Of a DNA stretch of 64,000 nt, positions 16,935 to 25,475 are shown in pieces; the first letter of the stretch is position 1, and each line of letters starts with the position of its first letter. A program made the translations under genes and the position numbers. Source of the stretch: Burkholderiales bacterium (GTDB lineage Bacteria; Pseudomonadota; Gammaproteobacteria; Burkholderiales; Burkholderiaceae_C); the NCBI GenBank assembly GCA_016213325.1, contig JACRAY010000024.1, forward strand, positions 62,001-126,000, given 5' to 3'. A model generated the notes under the pieces. It saw only the letters and a program-made list of their open reading frames with translations. It was not told where the DNA came from and ran no database searches.

Positions 16935-19900
16935 TCAAAGCACGATCGAGTTGCCCACATCCGCCACGTTCAGCCCCGTGCCGATGAACACCACGAACTC
17001 CGCCACCGCATCGGCGTCGTTGCTGGCCTCGAGGAAGCCGGTGGCCGGGTTGTAGCGCACCTCGGCCACGCCGCTCGTGCTGCCCGCGGCACTGAACCCC
17101 GCGTCGCCGATGTACGTGAAGTTCTGGTTGCCCGACAGGGACGTGTTGGCGTCGATCGCTAGCAGGCTGATCCGGTCGAAGCCCGGCGTGAAGTCGGTGA
17201 TGACGTCGCCGGCCGCTGCCGTTGCGCTCTCGGTAACCAGCGTGTAGATGAAGGTGTCGTTGCCAGCGCCGCCCGTCAGCCAGTCGCGCCCCGCGCCGCC
17301 GTTGAGCTGGTCGTTGCCGTCGCCACCCGAGATGGTGTCGTTGCCCCCGGCGCCCGTCAGGGTGTTGCTGCCTGTGTTGCCCGTGATGGTGTTGGCCTGC
17401 GCATTGCCCGCCAGCGTCGCACCCGCAACGAGGTTGCCGACCTCCACATAGGTGGCCATCGTGTAGCCGGAGACGTGCACGTTGGCCACGTCGGCCGTGC
17501 CGCCGGTGGAACCCTCGGTCGCCTTGTCCAGCAGCTCGGTGATCTCGTAGACGTCGTTGCCCGCGCCGCCCGCCATCGAGTCGATGCCCGCGCCCCCGTC
17601 CAGCGTGTCGTCGCCGACCAGGCCGTTGATGGTGTCGTTGCCGGCCCCGCCCGAAAGGCGGTTGTTGCCGTTGTTGCCGTTGATCGTGTTGGACAGGCCG
17701 TTGCCCACCCCGTCGATGCTGGCGATGCCGGTCAGCGTGAGCGTCTCGAGATGGTCAGGCAGCGTGTAGCTCGCGCTGGCGTTGACCCTGTCGGCGCCTT
17801 GGCCGTCCGCCTCGACCACCACGTCGTCCGTGCTGTCGACGATGAAGGTGTCGTTGCCGGCACCCCCGTACATCAAGTCGTTGCCGCCTCCGCCGTCGAT
17901 GGTGTCGTGCCCGTCCTCGCCCCAGAAGGTATTGGCGTACGAGTTCCCGGTGAGGGCGTTGTTCCTGATGTTGCCCTGGCCCCAGGCGGCGCCGGCGTCT
18001 TCGGCCAGCCGGAGGTCTTCCACCATGTCGGCCATCTGGCCTGTGATCGTGTCGTTCGCCAGCGCGTAGCTGATCGACGAGACCACCACGTCCCTCAGGT
18101 CGTAGGTGCCCGTTTCCCTGACGATGTCATCCACGCTGTCGACGCGGTAGGTGTCGTTGCCGGTGCCGCCTTCCATGGTGTCGGCGCCCGCGGCTCCATC
18201 GAGCGTGTCGTTGCCGGCCATGCCCTGCAGCGAGTCGTTGGCCAGCCCGCCGGCCAGCGAGTCGTTGCCCGACATGCCGACCTTGTGCGCGCCCACCAGC
18301 ACGGTGGGGTCGCTGGTCACGCTCTCGACCGTGCCCCAGCCGTCCGTGTAGCTGACGCGCACCGACACGTACGTGTCGGCGTCCGCAGCGGCCAGCAGGT
18401 AGGTGGAGCCGGTCGCGCCCTGGATCACCAAGCCGTTGCGCAGCCACTGGTAGTTGAAGGTGCCCAATCCGTCTTCGTCGGTGATGGAGGCCGTGGCAGT
18501 CAGCACCTGGTTCTGGCGAGCCGTGCCGCTGATGGTGACCGTGCCGGCCGGCGGGTCGTTGAGGTTCTGCACCGGCGCGGACGGCGCGCTCGGGACGGAT
18601 TCGTCGGTGCCCCACGCATCGGTGTAGCTGGCGACTACGGTGATCACCTGGCCGACCTCGGCCTGCGTGAGCTGCAGCGTCGCTCCGGTGGCGCCTTCGA
18701 TGTCGATGCCGTCGGCCTGCCACTGGTAGCCGATGGTGCCCAGGCCATCCTCGTCGTCGAGCGAATTCGAAAGGGCCAGCGTGCCGTCTTCGATGGCGGC
18801 GCCGGTGATGGTGACGGTGCCGCTCGGCGCGTCGTTGACGTTCGCGACTTCGGCCGTCGCCCCGCTGGTCACGGCTTCTTCTTCGCCGTACCCGTCGGTG
18901 TAGCTGGCCGTGACCGTGATGACCGCGCCCACGTCGTCCTGCGTGAGCGTGAAACTGACGCCCAGCGCGCCGTCGACGGGGGTGCCATCGCGCAGCCACT
19001 GGTAGGTGGTCAAGCCGCCGCGGCCGTCCAGGTCCTGCAGCGTGTCCTGCACGGCCAGCACCTGGTCTTCGGCCGCAGTCCCGGAGATGAGCAGCGTGCC
19101 GGTGGGCGCGTCGTTGGCGTTTGCGACCGCACCGGTCGCGTCGCTCGTGGCGGACTCGTCCTCGCCGGTATCGTCGGTGTAGCTGGCGGTGACCGAGATC
19201 GAGGTGTCGACATCGTCCTGCGTCAACGTGTAAGTTGCCCCGGTCGCGTCGACGATCGGCGCGCCGTCGCGCAGCCACTGGTAGCTGACAGGTCCGCTCA
19301 GGCCATCCGCGTCGTCCAGGGTGTCGGAAGCCGAGAGGGTTTCGCCCTGCGTGGCCGCGCCAGTGATGGTGACCGTGCCGGAAGGCCCGTCGTTGATGTT
19401 GGCGACTTCGGCCGTGGCGCCGCTGGTGACGGCTTCGTCTTCGCCGCCGTCATCGGTGTAGCTGGCCACGACGGAAATCGTTGCGCCCACGTCGGCCTGC
19501 GCCAGCAAATAGGTGGTGCCGGTGGCATCCGCTATCGGCGCGCCGTCGCGCAGCCACTGGTAGCCGATGTCGCCCAAGCCGTCGCCGTCGGCCAGGTCGT
19601 TCGAGGCGGTGAGCACCTGCCCCTGCGTCGGCGTGCCCGTGATCTCCACGCTGCCCGTGGGTGCGACGTTGTTGGGCACCACTGGTGCCGTGCCGGCCGA
19701 AGTGACGATTTCCAGGTTGCCGGAGCCGTCGGTGTAACTGGCCTGCACCGAGATGACACTGCCCGCGTCGTCGTTCGTCAGTGTGTAGGTCGAACCGGTT
19801 GCATCGGCGATGGGGTCGCCGTCACGCAGCCACTGGTAGGTGATGGTGCCGTTGCCGTCCGGATCGTCCAGTGTGTTGGCGGCAGTGAGGGTCTCGTCTT

Positions 19901-20471
19901 CCGTGGCTTCGCCGCTGATCGTGACGGTGCCCGTTGGCTCGTCGTCCACGGCGGTAAGGCTGACGGTGACAGAGTCGTTGGAGTAGGCGTAGTCGTTTTC
20001 ATACACCACCAGCGACAGCGTCCGCGAGGCAGGCGGCGTGTCGGAAGTGTTGGTCCAGCGCACGCCTTCTATCAGCTGCGCAATCAGTTCGTGCTCGTTC
20101 CGGTAATTGTCGATGTTGACGGTGAGCGTCGAACCATCGGTCCCACCGGAGACCGTGCCGAAGTAGCTGCCGTTGTACGACAGCTGGTTGCCGGACATCG
20201 AGAAGCCCGATGGCAACGAAAGTGTCAGCTGGTCTGCCGAAGTCGCATCCTGCACGCTCACATCGAAGCGCCAGGCGGACATGTCGTAGTTGGACCCGTA
20301 GCCGGAGTTGTAGCTCACCCCCGGCTGGTGGTAGTAGCTCACGTCCTGGAACGGAGTGGCCGCCTGTTGCTCGGTACCCGAAGCTGTGGAATTGTCGACG
20401 GAGTACTCGAGAGTTCCCGGGTAGTTGCTCCAGTTGTACCAGTTGTACCAGTTACCCCAACCCCAGCTCAT
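16935..20471 (-). CDS. RTX protein 1: secreted Ig-repeat/RTX protein with W-x-N N-terminal array
   Basis: A 1178-residue predicted type I secreted protein. Residues 5-16 are four consecutive W-x-N tripeptides (WGN, WYN, WYN, WSN). After a beta-rich region to about 185 come six Ig-like repeats of roughly 95 residues, each with a YQWLRDG-like core and an SYTDGxG strand (to about 730). Then RTX Ca-binding nonapeptide blocks (GGxGND-type) alternate with NxLTLTG-type segments. The end (ITDFTPGFDRISL... NSIVL) resembles the serralysin-type C-terminal secretion region. No N-terminal signal peptide is seen. The start at 20471 follows AAAGGC and is 130 bp from the divergent radical SAM gene, suggesting coordinated expression. 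Exact function is unknown; an adhesin or surface-layer role is a guess. Confidence 0.88.
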   Translation of the reverse strand: MSWGWGNWYNWYNWSNYPGTLEYSVDNSTASGTEQQAATPFQDVSYYHQPGVSYNSGYGSNYDMSAWRFDVSVQDATSADQLTLSLPSGFSMSGNQLSYNGSYFGTVSGGTDGSTLTVNIDNYRNEHELIAQLIEGVRWTNTSDTPPASRTLSLVVYENDYAYSNDSVTVSLTAVDDEPTGTVTISGEATEDETLTAANTLDDPDGNGTITYQWLRDGDPIADATGSTYTLTNDDAGSVISVQASYTDGSGNLEIVTSAGTAPVVPNNVAPTGSVEITGTPTQGQVLTASNDLADGDGLGDIGYQWLRDGAPIADATGTTYLLAQADVGATISVVASYTDDGGEDEAVTSGATAEVANINDGPSGTVTITGAATQGETLSASDTLDDADGLSGPVSYQWLRDGAPIVDATGATYTLTQDDVDTSISVTASYTDDTGEDESATSDATGAVANANDAPTGTLLISGTAAEDQVLAVQDTLQDLDGRGGLTTYQWLRDGTPVDGALGVSFTLTQDDVGAVITVTASYTDGYGEEEAVTSGATAEVANVNDAPSGTVTITGAAIEDGTLALSNSLDDEDGLGTIGYQWQADGIDIEGATGATLQLTQAEVGQVITVVASYTDAWGTDESVPSAPSAPVQNLNDPPAGTVTISGTARQNQVLTATASITDEDGLGTFNYQWLRNGLVIQGATGSTYLLAAADADTYVSVRVSYTDGWGTVESVTSDPTVLVGAHKVGMSGNDSLAGGLANDSLQGMAGNDTLDGAAGADTMEGGTGNDTYRVDSVDDIVRETGTYDLRDVVVSSISYALANDTITGQMADMVEDLRLAEDAGAAWGQGNIRNNALTGNSYANTFWGEDGHDTIDGGGGNDLMYGGAGNDTFIVDSTDDVVVEADGQGADRVNASASYTLPDHLETLTLTGIASIDGVGNGLSNTINGNNGNNRLSGGAGNDTINGLVGDDTLDGGAGIDSMAGGAGNDVYEITELLDKATEGSTGGTADVANVHVSGYTMATYVEVGNLVAGATLAGNAQANTITGNTGSNTLTGAGGNDTISGGDGNDQLNGGAGRDWLTGGAGNDTFIYTLVTESATAAAGDVITDFTPGFDRISLLAIDANTSLSGNQNFTYIGDAGFSAAGSTSGVAEVRYNPATGFLEASNDADAVAEFVVFIGTGLNVADVGNSIVL
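20424..20459 (-). other. Tandem W-x-N codon array, candidate crosslink/halogenation sites
   Basis: On the minus strand these 36 bases encode residues 5-16 of RTX protein 1 as WGN-WYN-WYN-WSN; Trp3 and Tyr17 flank the array. The underlying DNA repeats AACTGGTAC. Three-residue cyclophane synthases are known to join the first and third residues of aromatic-x-x motifs, and the adjacent divergent operon encodes a maturase of that type. No leader peptide precedes the array, which is unusual for a RiPP precursor. The match to the maturase is inference. Confidence 0.6.
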
Positions 20472-20601
20472 GATGTACTGCCTTTACTGCTTATTGCTGG
20501 GCCGAATCGTAAGTGTTCTTATCGAAGGTCCGCATCACCCATATTGACGATGCCGCGGAACGTGGCGCCCGATACACTGGCGGGCCCAGAGAGGTTTTTG
20601 T
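20472..20601. promoter_or_regulatory. Divergent promoter region of RTX gene 1 and the maturase operon
   Basis: 130 bp separate the two start codons and must hold both promoters. On the minus strand a GATAAG -10-like hexamer lies at 20518-20523, 47 bases from the RTX start, similar to CTATAAG/GTATAAG hexamers upstream of the other RTX genes. On the plus strand a GAGAGG ribosome site sits about 8 bases before the maturase ATG. No convincing -35 was found for either direction. Confidence 0.35.
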
Positions 20602-21801
20602 ATGGTTCCCCAGCGGCTGCGGCTCTTGAGGTGGTATCGCGCAGCTGTGAGGCCGGGCGACGCTTCCCCCCTAAATTTGGTGATGGTGCAGTCCACGACG
20701 TTCTGCAACATCGACTGTTCCTACTGCTATCTTCCCAATCGTGACAGCAAGGGCCGGTTCGACCTGGCACGCCTGCCGTTGCTTCTGAAGAAGCTGGACG
20801 CCGCCGGGCTGGTCGGCCTGGAGTTCTCACTCGTGTGGCATGCCGGCGAGCCGCTGGTGCTGCCGGCCGACTACTACCGCCAAGCGTTCGAGACGGTGAA
20901 GCGGTCGCTGGGCGAGCGCGTACGCATCCGGCACTCGTTCCAGACCAACGCCATGCTGGTGACCGAGGAGCACTGCAAGCTCTTCAAGGAATACGGCGCT
21001 TCCATCGGCGTCAGCATCGACGGGCCCGACTTCGTGCATGACCGCTTCCGGCGCACCCGTTCGGGCGCAGGCACCCACGCCCAGGCCATGCGCGGGGTCG
21101 AACTGCTGCGAAGCCAAGGCATCCCTTTCACGACGATCTCCGTCGTCACGGCCGATGCGCTGCCGCATGCGGACGAGATCTTCGACTTCCTGGTCGGCCT
21201 GAAGCCGCTGGAGATCGGTTTCAATGTCGACGAACTGGAAGGCGAGAACCTCTCCAGCACGCTCACCGGCGCCGAGTCGCAGTACCGGGCCTTCATGAAG
21301 CGCATCATGGACCGGGCGCTCACGACCAAGGGCGCCCCGACCGTGCGCGAACTGAAGCAGGCTTTCGGTGCGGTGCAGGGCTCGGTCTTCGGGGCCACTG
21401 CCGTGTCGTCCGAATGCAACCCGCTGTCGATCCTGAACGTGGGCATCGACGGCCGCCTCACCACCTACTCGCCGGAGCTGCTGGACAGCAAGCACCCGGT
21501 GTTCGGCGACATCAGCTTCGGCACGATCGAGTCGGTGGACTTCACGAAGCTGTTCGACGAGCCCAAGTTCATCCAGGTCCACGAAGAGGTCATGGCGGGC
21601 GTCGAGAAGTGCCGCGATACTTGCGGCTACTTCGACGCCTGCGGCGGTGGCGCGCCGTCGAACAAGCTGGCCGAACACGGCACCTTCGCGGCCACCGAGA
21701 CCGCGTTCTGCCGCCAGAAGTACAAGATCACGACCGACCTGGCGCACGAACACGTGGTGGCCCGGCTCGCGGAGGTCGGCCGCGCGAGGGTGAAGGCATG
21801 A
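20602..21801 (+). CDS. Radical SAM/SPASM maturase, GrrM/OscB-like (cyclophane-forming type)
   Basis: A 399-residue radical SAM enzyme. The SAM/4Fe-4S motif is Cys35, Cys39 and Cys42 in TTFCNIDCSYCYLPNR, preceded by LNLVMVQ, very like the GrrM family start. A C-terminal SPASM domain supplies Cys272 (SSECNPLSIL), Cys337, Cys341, Cys347 (CRDTCGYFDACGGGAPSNK) and Cys370 for auxiliary clusters. GrrM/OscB enzymes make Cbeta-to-aromatic-ring crosslinks in ribosomal peptides. No small glycine-rich GrrA-type precursor gene is seen beside it; the divergent RTX protein with its W-x-N head is the only obvious candidate substrate. It overlaps the halogenase-like gene by 4 bp (ATGA). Anaerobic sulfatase-maturating enzymes are related but the CYLPNR and YFDACGGGAP blocks fit GrrM better. 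Confidence 0.85.
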   Translation: MVPQRLRLLRWYRAAVRPGDASPLNLVMVQSTTFCNIDCSYCYLPNRDSKGRFDLARLPLLLKKLDAAGLVGLEFSLVWHAGEPLVLPADYYRQAFETVKRSLGERVRIRHSFQTNAMLVTEEHCKLFKEYGASIGVSIDGPDFVHDRFRRTRSGAGTHAQAMRGVELLRSQGIPFTTISVVTADALPHADEIFDFLVGLKPLEIGFNVDELEGENLSSTLTGAESQYRAFMKRIMDRALTTKGAPTVRELKQAFGAVQGSVFGATAVSSECNPLSILNVGIDGRLTTYSPELLDSKHPVFGDISFGTIESVDFTKLFDEPKFIQVHEEVMAGVEKCRDTCGYFDACGGGAPSNKLAEHGTFAATETAFCRQKYKITTDLAHEHVVARLAEVGRARVKA

Positions 21802-24278
21802 AGGAGATCTTCGGCGTGCGGCACTTCGACATCATGGTCGTGGGCGGCGGCACGGCCGGGTGGCTCAGCGCCAACCTGCTGCAGGCGCTGCTGAACCAGC
21901 AGGGGATGGAGCGCTTTCGCATCACGCTGGTCGAATCGCCTGATACACCGCGCATCGGCGTCGGTGAGGCCGTGCTTCCGACGTTGCGCCAGACGCTGGA
22001 AGACATCGGCCTCGCCGAGTCGACGTTCATGGCGCACACCAACGCGACGTTCAAGCACGCGATCCGCTTCGAAGGCTGGCTCGACGGCCGCGACAGCTAC
22101 TACCACCCGTTCGAGGCTTTCGAGGCGATGGGCCACACCGGCCCGGGCGACTACTACGGGGCGCTGATGGCGCTGGCCCGGCAACGCCGGGTGGACTTGG
22201 GTGCCTTGTGGTTCCAGACCCGCGACCATGCCGACGCGCAGCCGTACGCGTATGCCACCGGGATCCAGCCGTACCTGTGCGACGCCCACAAGGCACCGCG
22301 CGCGGCGGACGACCCCGACTACACGGGCCGCGTCAACTACGCTTACCACACCGACGCCGAGCGCTTCGCCGACCTGCTGGCCGAGCATGGGCGCGGCCAG
22401 CGCATCAGCCACCTGGTGGACCACGTGACCGAGGTCGAGCCCGATGGAGCGGGCGGCATCGCGGCGGTCCACACGCGCAACAACGGCCGGCTCGCGGCCG
22501 ACCTGTTCGTCGACTGCACCGGGTTCCTCGCGCTGATGATCGAGAAGACCCTGCATGCAGGCTTCGAGTCGTACGCCGACTGGCTGCTGTGCGACCGCGC
22601 CATTGCCATGCCGACGAAGGCGCGTTCGCAGCCGAGGCCGTTCACCACCTGCACGGCGCTGCAATCGGGGTGGATGTTCTCGATCGACCTGACGTCACGC
22701 ACGGGCAACGGCTATGTGTACTCCAGCCGCCACATCGACGACGATGCGGCCGAGGCCGAACTGCGCGCGCGCCTCGGGCCGGAGACCGACGGCGTGCAGC
22801 CGCGCCGGCTTCGCATGCAGGTGGGGCGGCGCCGCGAGGCCTGGAAAGCCAACTGCGTCGCCATCGGCCTCGCGGCCGGCTTCATCGAACCGCTGGAGTC
22901 CACCGGCATCTACCTGATCGAACGAGGTGCGCGCCTGCTGTGCGAGCTGCTGTCCGACGTGTCGGTGCCGCAGTCGGCGCGCGACCTGTACAACGAGCGC
23001 ATGCGCTCCGAGTTCGAGGCCATCCGCGACTTCGTGGTCGCGCATTACTGCCTGACGAAGCGACACGACACGCCGTTCTGGCGCGACGTGCAACGGGCCG
23101 AACACATTCCGCCCGCGCTCGCGCGGCAGCTCGAGCTGTGGCGGCGCTACATCCCGTCGGCGGAAAATCTCACCGGCAACATCGACCTGTTCGACCACCA
23201 GAACTACCGCGCGGTCCTGTTCGGCATGGGCTGGCAGGTGCAGCAGCCGGCCGGCCGGCACTTCCTGCGCGAACCGCTGGACGCGCAGGACGCGCGCAAG
23301 GCGGTGTGGACGGCGGCCGAGCGGGCCCTGGAACAGTTGCCGGCCCACAAGGATGCGGTACAGGCCACGGTGGGGCGGCACCGCGTTGCATCTTCCGACG
23401 TGCACGAGTTGCCGTTCCAGCGCGGCATCAGGCTGGCCGCATTGGCAGCGGACCCCGCGCGCCTGCAACTGTCAGGCGGCACCACAACTCCCGTTGCGGC
23501 AGGTTGCCCGGAGCACAAGTACCACCAGGGCGCACGCGTGCCCAAGAGTCCGTGGCGGCCGGTGAGCCCGGCCGAGTGCGCTGCGCTCACGCACCCCACC
23601 GCGGCTTGCGCCATCGGCGACTTCGTCGCAGTGGTTCCGATTGCCGCCGGCATCGTCGAGGCGATGCGTAGCGCGGCAGCCGATGTGGTGGCGGCGGCGC
23701 GACGCGAGCCGCTGGCCAGCGAACAGGTGGCGGGCGTGCGCGACGAGAACCCCGTGCTGGGCAAGGCCGTCGCGCGGCTGGCCGGGCAATACGGCGACAC
23801 GCTGCGTGCGCTGGGGCTGATCGTCAATTCGCCGGGCTGGGCCACCATCACCGGCGACAAGTTCGACAGCAAGCGCATCGGCCTGCACTTCGACAGCTGG
23901 TCGCGCCTGCCGGTGGCCCGCCGGGCGGAAGCCGACAACCGCATCTGCATCAACCTGGGCACGCAGTCGCGCCGCCTGCTGTTGGTCAACGTGCCGATGG
24001 CCGCCATCTGCCGCCTGCTGGACGAGCGCGGCATCGCGCGTCCGGCCGAAGACGCGACGGAGATCGGGCGCACTTTCATGCGCGCGTTCCCCAACTACCC
24101 GGTCGTCGCTGTCGAGGTGCGCCCTGGCGAGGCCTACATCGCACCCACAGAAAACGTCATCCACGACGGCAACAGCGAAGGCATGGGCGACTGCGACGTG
24201 ACCTTTACCGCCATCGGCCGGTTCGGCATCGAGCCGGTGCTCAGCTCACGTTCCCCGGCAGCGACAGCAACAGCCTGA
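21798..24278 (+). CDS. Tryptophan-halogenase-like flavoprotein fused to HxD...H (Fe/2OG-like) domain
   Basis: An 826-residue two-part protein. Residues 1 to about 520 are a flavin-dependent tryptophan-halogenase fold: FAD motif VVGGGTAGW (14-22), PRIGVGEAVLP, the conserved lysine Lys86 in TFKHAIRF, RTGNGYVYSS, and IEPLESTGIYLIE with Glu367. The usual WxWxIP signature is replaced by WMFSID at 292-297, so halogenation versus oxygenation is open. The C-terminal part (about 600-826) has HFD (His697, Asp699), ENVIHDG (His789) and Arg808, spaced like the 2-His-1-carboxylate iron site plus 2-oxoglutarate Arg of Fe/2OG oxygenases. The ATG overlaps the maturase stop, so the two are coupled. Its 3' end overlaps the convergent luxR-type gene by 38 bp. 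A flavin reductase partner is not present locally. Confidence 0.82.
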   Translation: MKEIFGVRHFDIMVVGGGTAGWLSANLLQALLNQQGMERFRITLVESPDTPRIGVGEAVLPTLRQTLEDIGLAESTFMAHTNATFKHAIRFEGWLDGRDSYYHPFEAFEAMGHTGPGDYYGALMALARQRRVDLGALWFQTRDHADAQPYAYATGIQPYLCDAHKAPRAADDPDYTGRVNYAYHTDAERFADLLAEHGRGQRISHLVDHVTEVEPDGAGGIAAVHTRNNGRLAADLFVDCTGFLALMIEKTLHAGFESYADWLLCDRAIAMPTKARSQPRPFTTCTALQSGWMFSIDLTSRTGNGYVYSSRHIDDDAAEAELRARLGPETDGVQPRRLRMQVGRRREAWKANCVAIGLAAGFIEPLESTGIYLIERGARLLCELLSDVSVPQSARDLYNERMRSEFEAIRDFVVAHYCLTKRHDTPFWRDVQRAEHIPPALARQLELWRRYIPSAENLTGNIDLFDHQNYRAVLFGMGWQVQQPAGRHFLREPLDAQDARKAVWTAAERALEQLPAHKDAVQATVGRHRVASSDVHELPFQRGIRLAALAADPARLQLSGGTTTPVAAGCPEHKYHQGARVPKSPWRPVSPAECAALTHPTAACAIGDFVAVVPIAAGIVEAMRSAAADVVAAARREPLASEQVAGVRDENPVLGKAVARLAGQYGDTLRALGLIVNSPGWATITGDKFDSKRIGLHFDSWSRLPVARRAEADNRICINLGTQSRRLLLVNVPMAAICRLLDERGIARPAEDATEIGRTFMRAFPNYPVVAVEVRPGEAYIAPTENVIHDGNSEGMGDCDVTFTAIGRFGIEPVLSSRSPAATATA

Positions 24279-25362
24279 TCAGGTCGGCCTGGCGGTTGGT
24301 GCCGGTCTTCACCAGCACGGCACGAAGCTGCGAGCGCACCGTGTGCACGCTGGTGCGATGGCGCTGGGCGATTTCCTTCACGTCGAAGCCGGCGGCCAGC
24401 GCCACCGCGATGCGCGCTTCGGCCGGCGTGAGGCCGAAACACTCCGCCAGCAGCAGCGGGTCGTGCGCCGTGTCGAGCTCGCGCAAGGGGTCGTGCGCGA
24501 TCATCAGGAAGCGCACGGTGGTGCCGAACGCGCGCATCGAGTTCTCTGGGCGCACCGCGCTCACGAACAGCATCAGGTCCGGCAGGTTGCGGCGGGGCAA
24601 ACGCACCAGCCGGCGTTGCCGCAAGGGGTCATCCGCCGTGCGCCGCAGTTCGTCGATGGCTTCGGAGACGCGCACGGCACATTCGGGGTCCTTGCAGACG
24701 AGGCGGCCGCCGCGCTCGACCAGCGGGTCGCGCGCGGCCAGCAGCCGGTCGGCCGCGGCGTTTCGCTGCACGATGCCCAGCGCATCGTCCACCAGCAGCA
24801 TCGCCTGCGGAAAGGGGTCGAGCAGGTGCTTGGGGATCTGCTGGTCGCCGAACCGCCGCCCTACGTGCAGGTGGTTGTGCAGGGCCTCCGCCAGGTGGTA
24901 CGCGAGCGGCTCGACGGCCGGCATGTCGGCCGGTCCCAGCGGGCGTGCGCCCGCCGCACGGAACAGGACGAGCAGCACGACCGCATCGTCCTCGTCGACC
25001 AGCTTGGTACCTGCGATGTGGCGGCCGCCGTGCGGCAGCAGGAAGTCGCGGAAGAACGGATGCCCCGCCACGAAGGCGGCGTCGAACAGTTCGTGGTCGT
25101 GCGCCCATTCGCCCACTTCCCCGGCCATGACCGGCGCCACCAGCGGGTTGACGGCGTGGTAGAAGCGCAGGTAGTCCAGCGCGAAGGCCGGCGGTGCGGT
25201 GCCCGCGAAGAAATGGAACTCCACGGCGCCGCTGGCCTTGTCGATGCCGATCACCTGCACGGCCCAGCAGTCGAGCCGGCTGGCCAGGTGCTTCAGGGGC
25301 ACGTCCCAGTCCAGGCGGCCGGTGGCAGCGGCATAGATCTCGGAAATGACTCGCTGGGGCAT
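24241..25362 (-). CDS. LuxR-family helix-turn-helix transcriptional regulator
   Basis: A regulator of about 373 residues. The C-terminal 60 residues form a LuxR/GerE HTH (FGLTPAEARIAVALAAGFDV ... HRTSVHTVRSQLRAVLVKTG). The N-terminal 200 residues look like a GAF/PAS-type sensory region, followed by a PAS-like segment (PQAMLLVDDALGIVQRNAAA). It lacks a receiver domain and an obvious autoinducer-binding signature. The start at 25362 (MPQRVISEIY) is preferred; an upstream ATG at 25413 adds 17 residues. It is convergent with the halogenase-like gene (38 bp overlap at 3' ends) and lies between RTX genes 1 and 2, so it is a plausible regulator of the island. Confidence 0.8.
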   Translation of the reverse strand: MPQRVISEIYAAATGRLDWDVPLKHLASRLDCWAVQVIGIDKASGAVEFHFFAGTAPPAFALDYLRFYHAVNPLVAPVMAGEVGEWAHDHELFDAAFVAGHPFFRDFLLPHGGRHIAGTKLVDEDDAVVLLVLFRAAGARPLGPADMPAVEPLAYHLAEALHNHLHVGRRFGDQQIPKHLLDPFPQAMLLVDDALGIVQRNAAADRLLAARDPLVERGGRLVCKDPECAVRVSEAIDELRRTADDPLRQRRLVRLPRRNLPDLMLFVSAVRPENSMRAFGTTVRFLMIAHDPLRELDTAHDPLLLAECFGLTPAEARIAVALAAGFDVKEIAQRHRTSVHTVRSQLRAVLVKTGTNRQADLIRLLLSLPGNVS

Positions 25363-25415
25363 GGTCCATTCTGTGGCCAGCCGCGCCCGCGAATCGACCC
25401 TCAAACGAGTCACGC

Positions 25416-25446
25416 CAAAAGAAATCGGCCCCCCGGGGGGGCCGAT
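25416..25446 (-). terminator. Rho-independent terminator after RTX gene 2
   Basis: On the minus strand the stem 25446-25424 (ATCGGCCCCCC/GGGGGGCCGAT, one extra base) is followed directly by TTCTTTT. This is a classic intrinsic terminator placed about 30 bp after the stop codon of the second RTX gene and before the luxR-type gene. Confidence 0.85.
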
Positions 25447-25475
25447 CTCTGCAGTAGCGTTGGCGCCTTGCGGGC

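Noticed and set aside
17475..20744. A 1089-codon plus-strand frame opposite RTX gene 1
   Set aside because: It mirrors the repetitive RTX/Ig coding sequence and has Val/Arg/His-rich low-complexity content and no start region; the minus strand has the recognisable domains.
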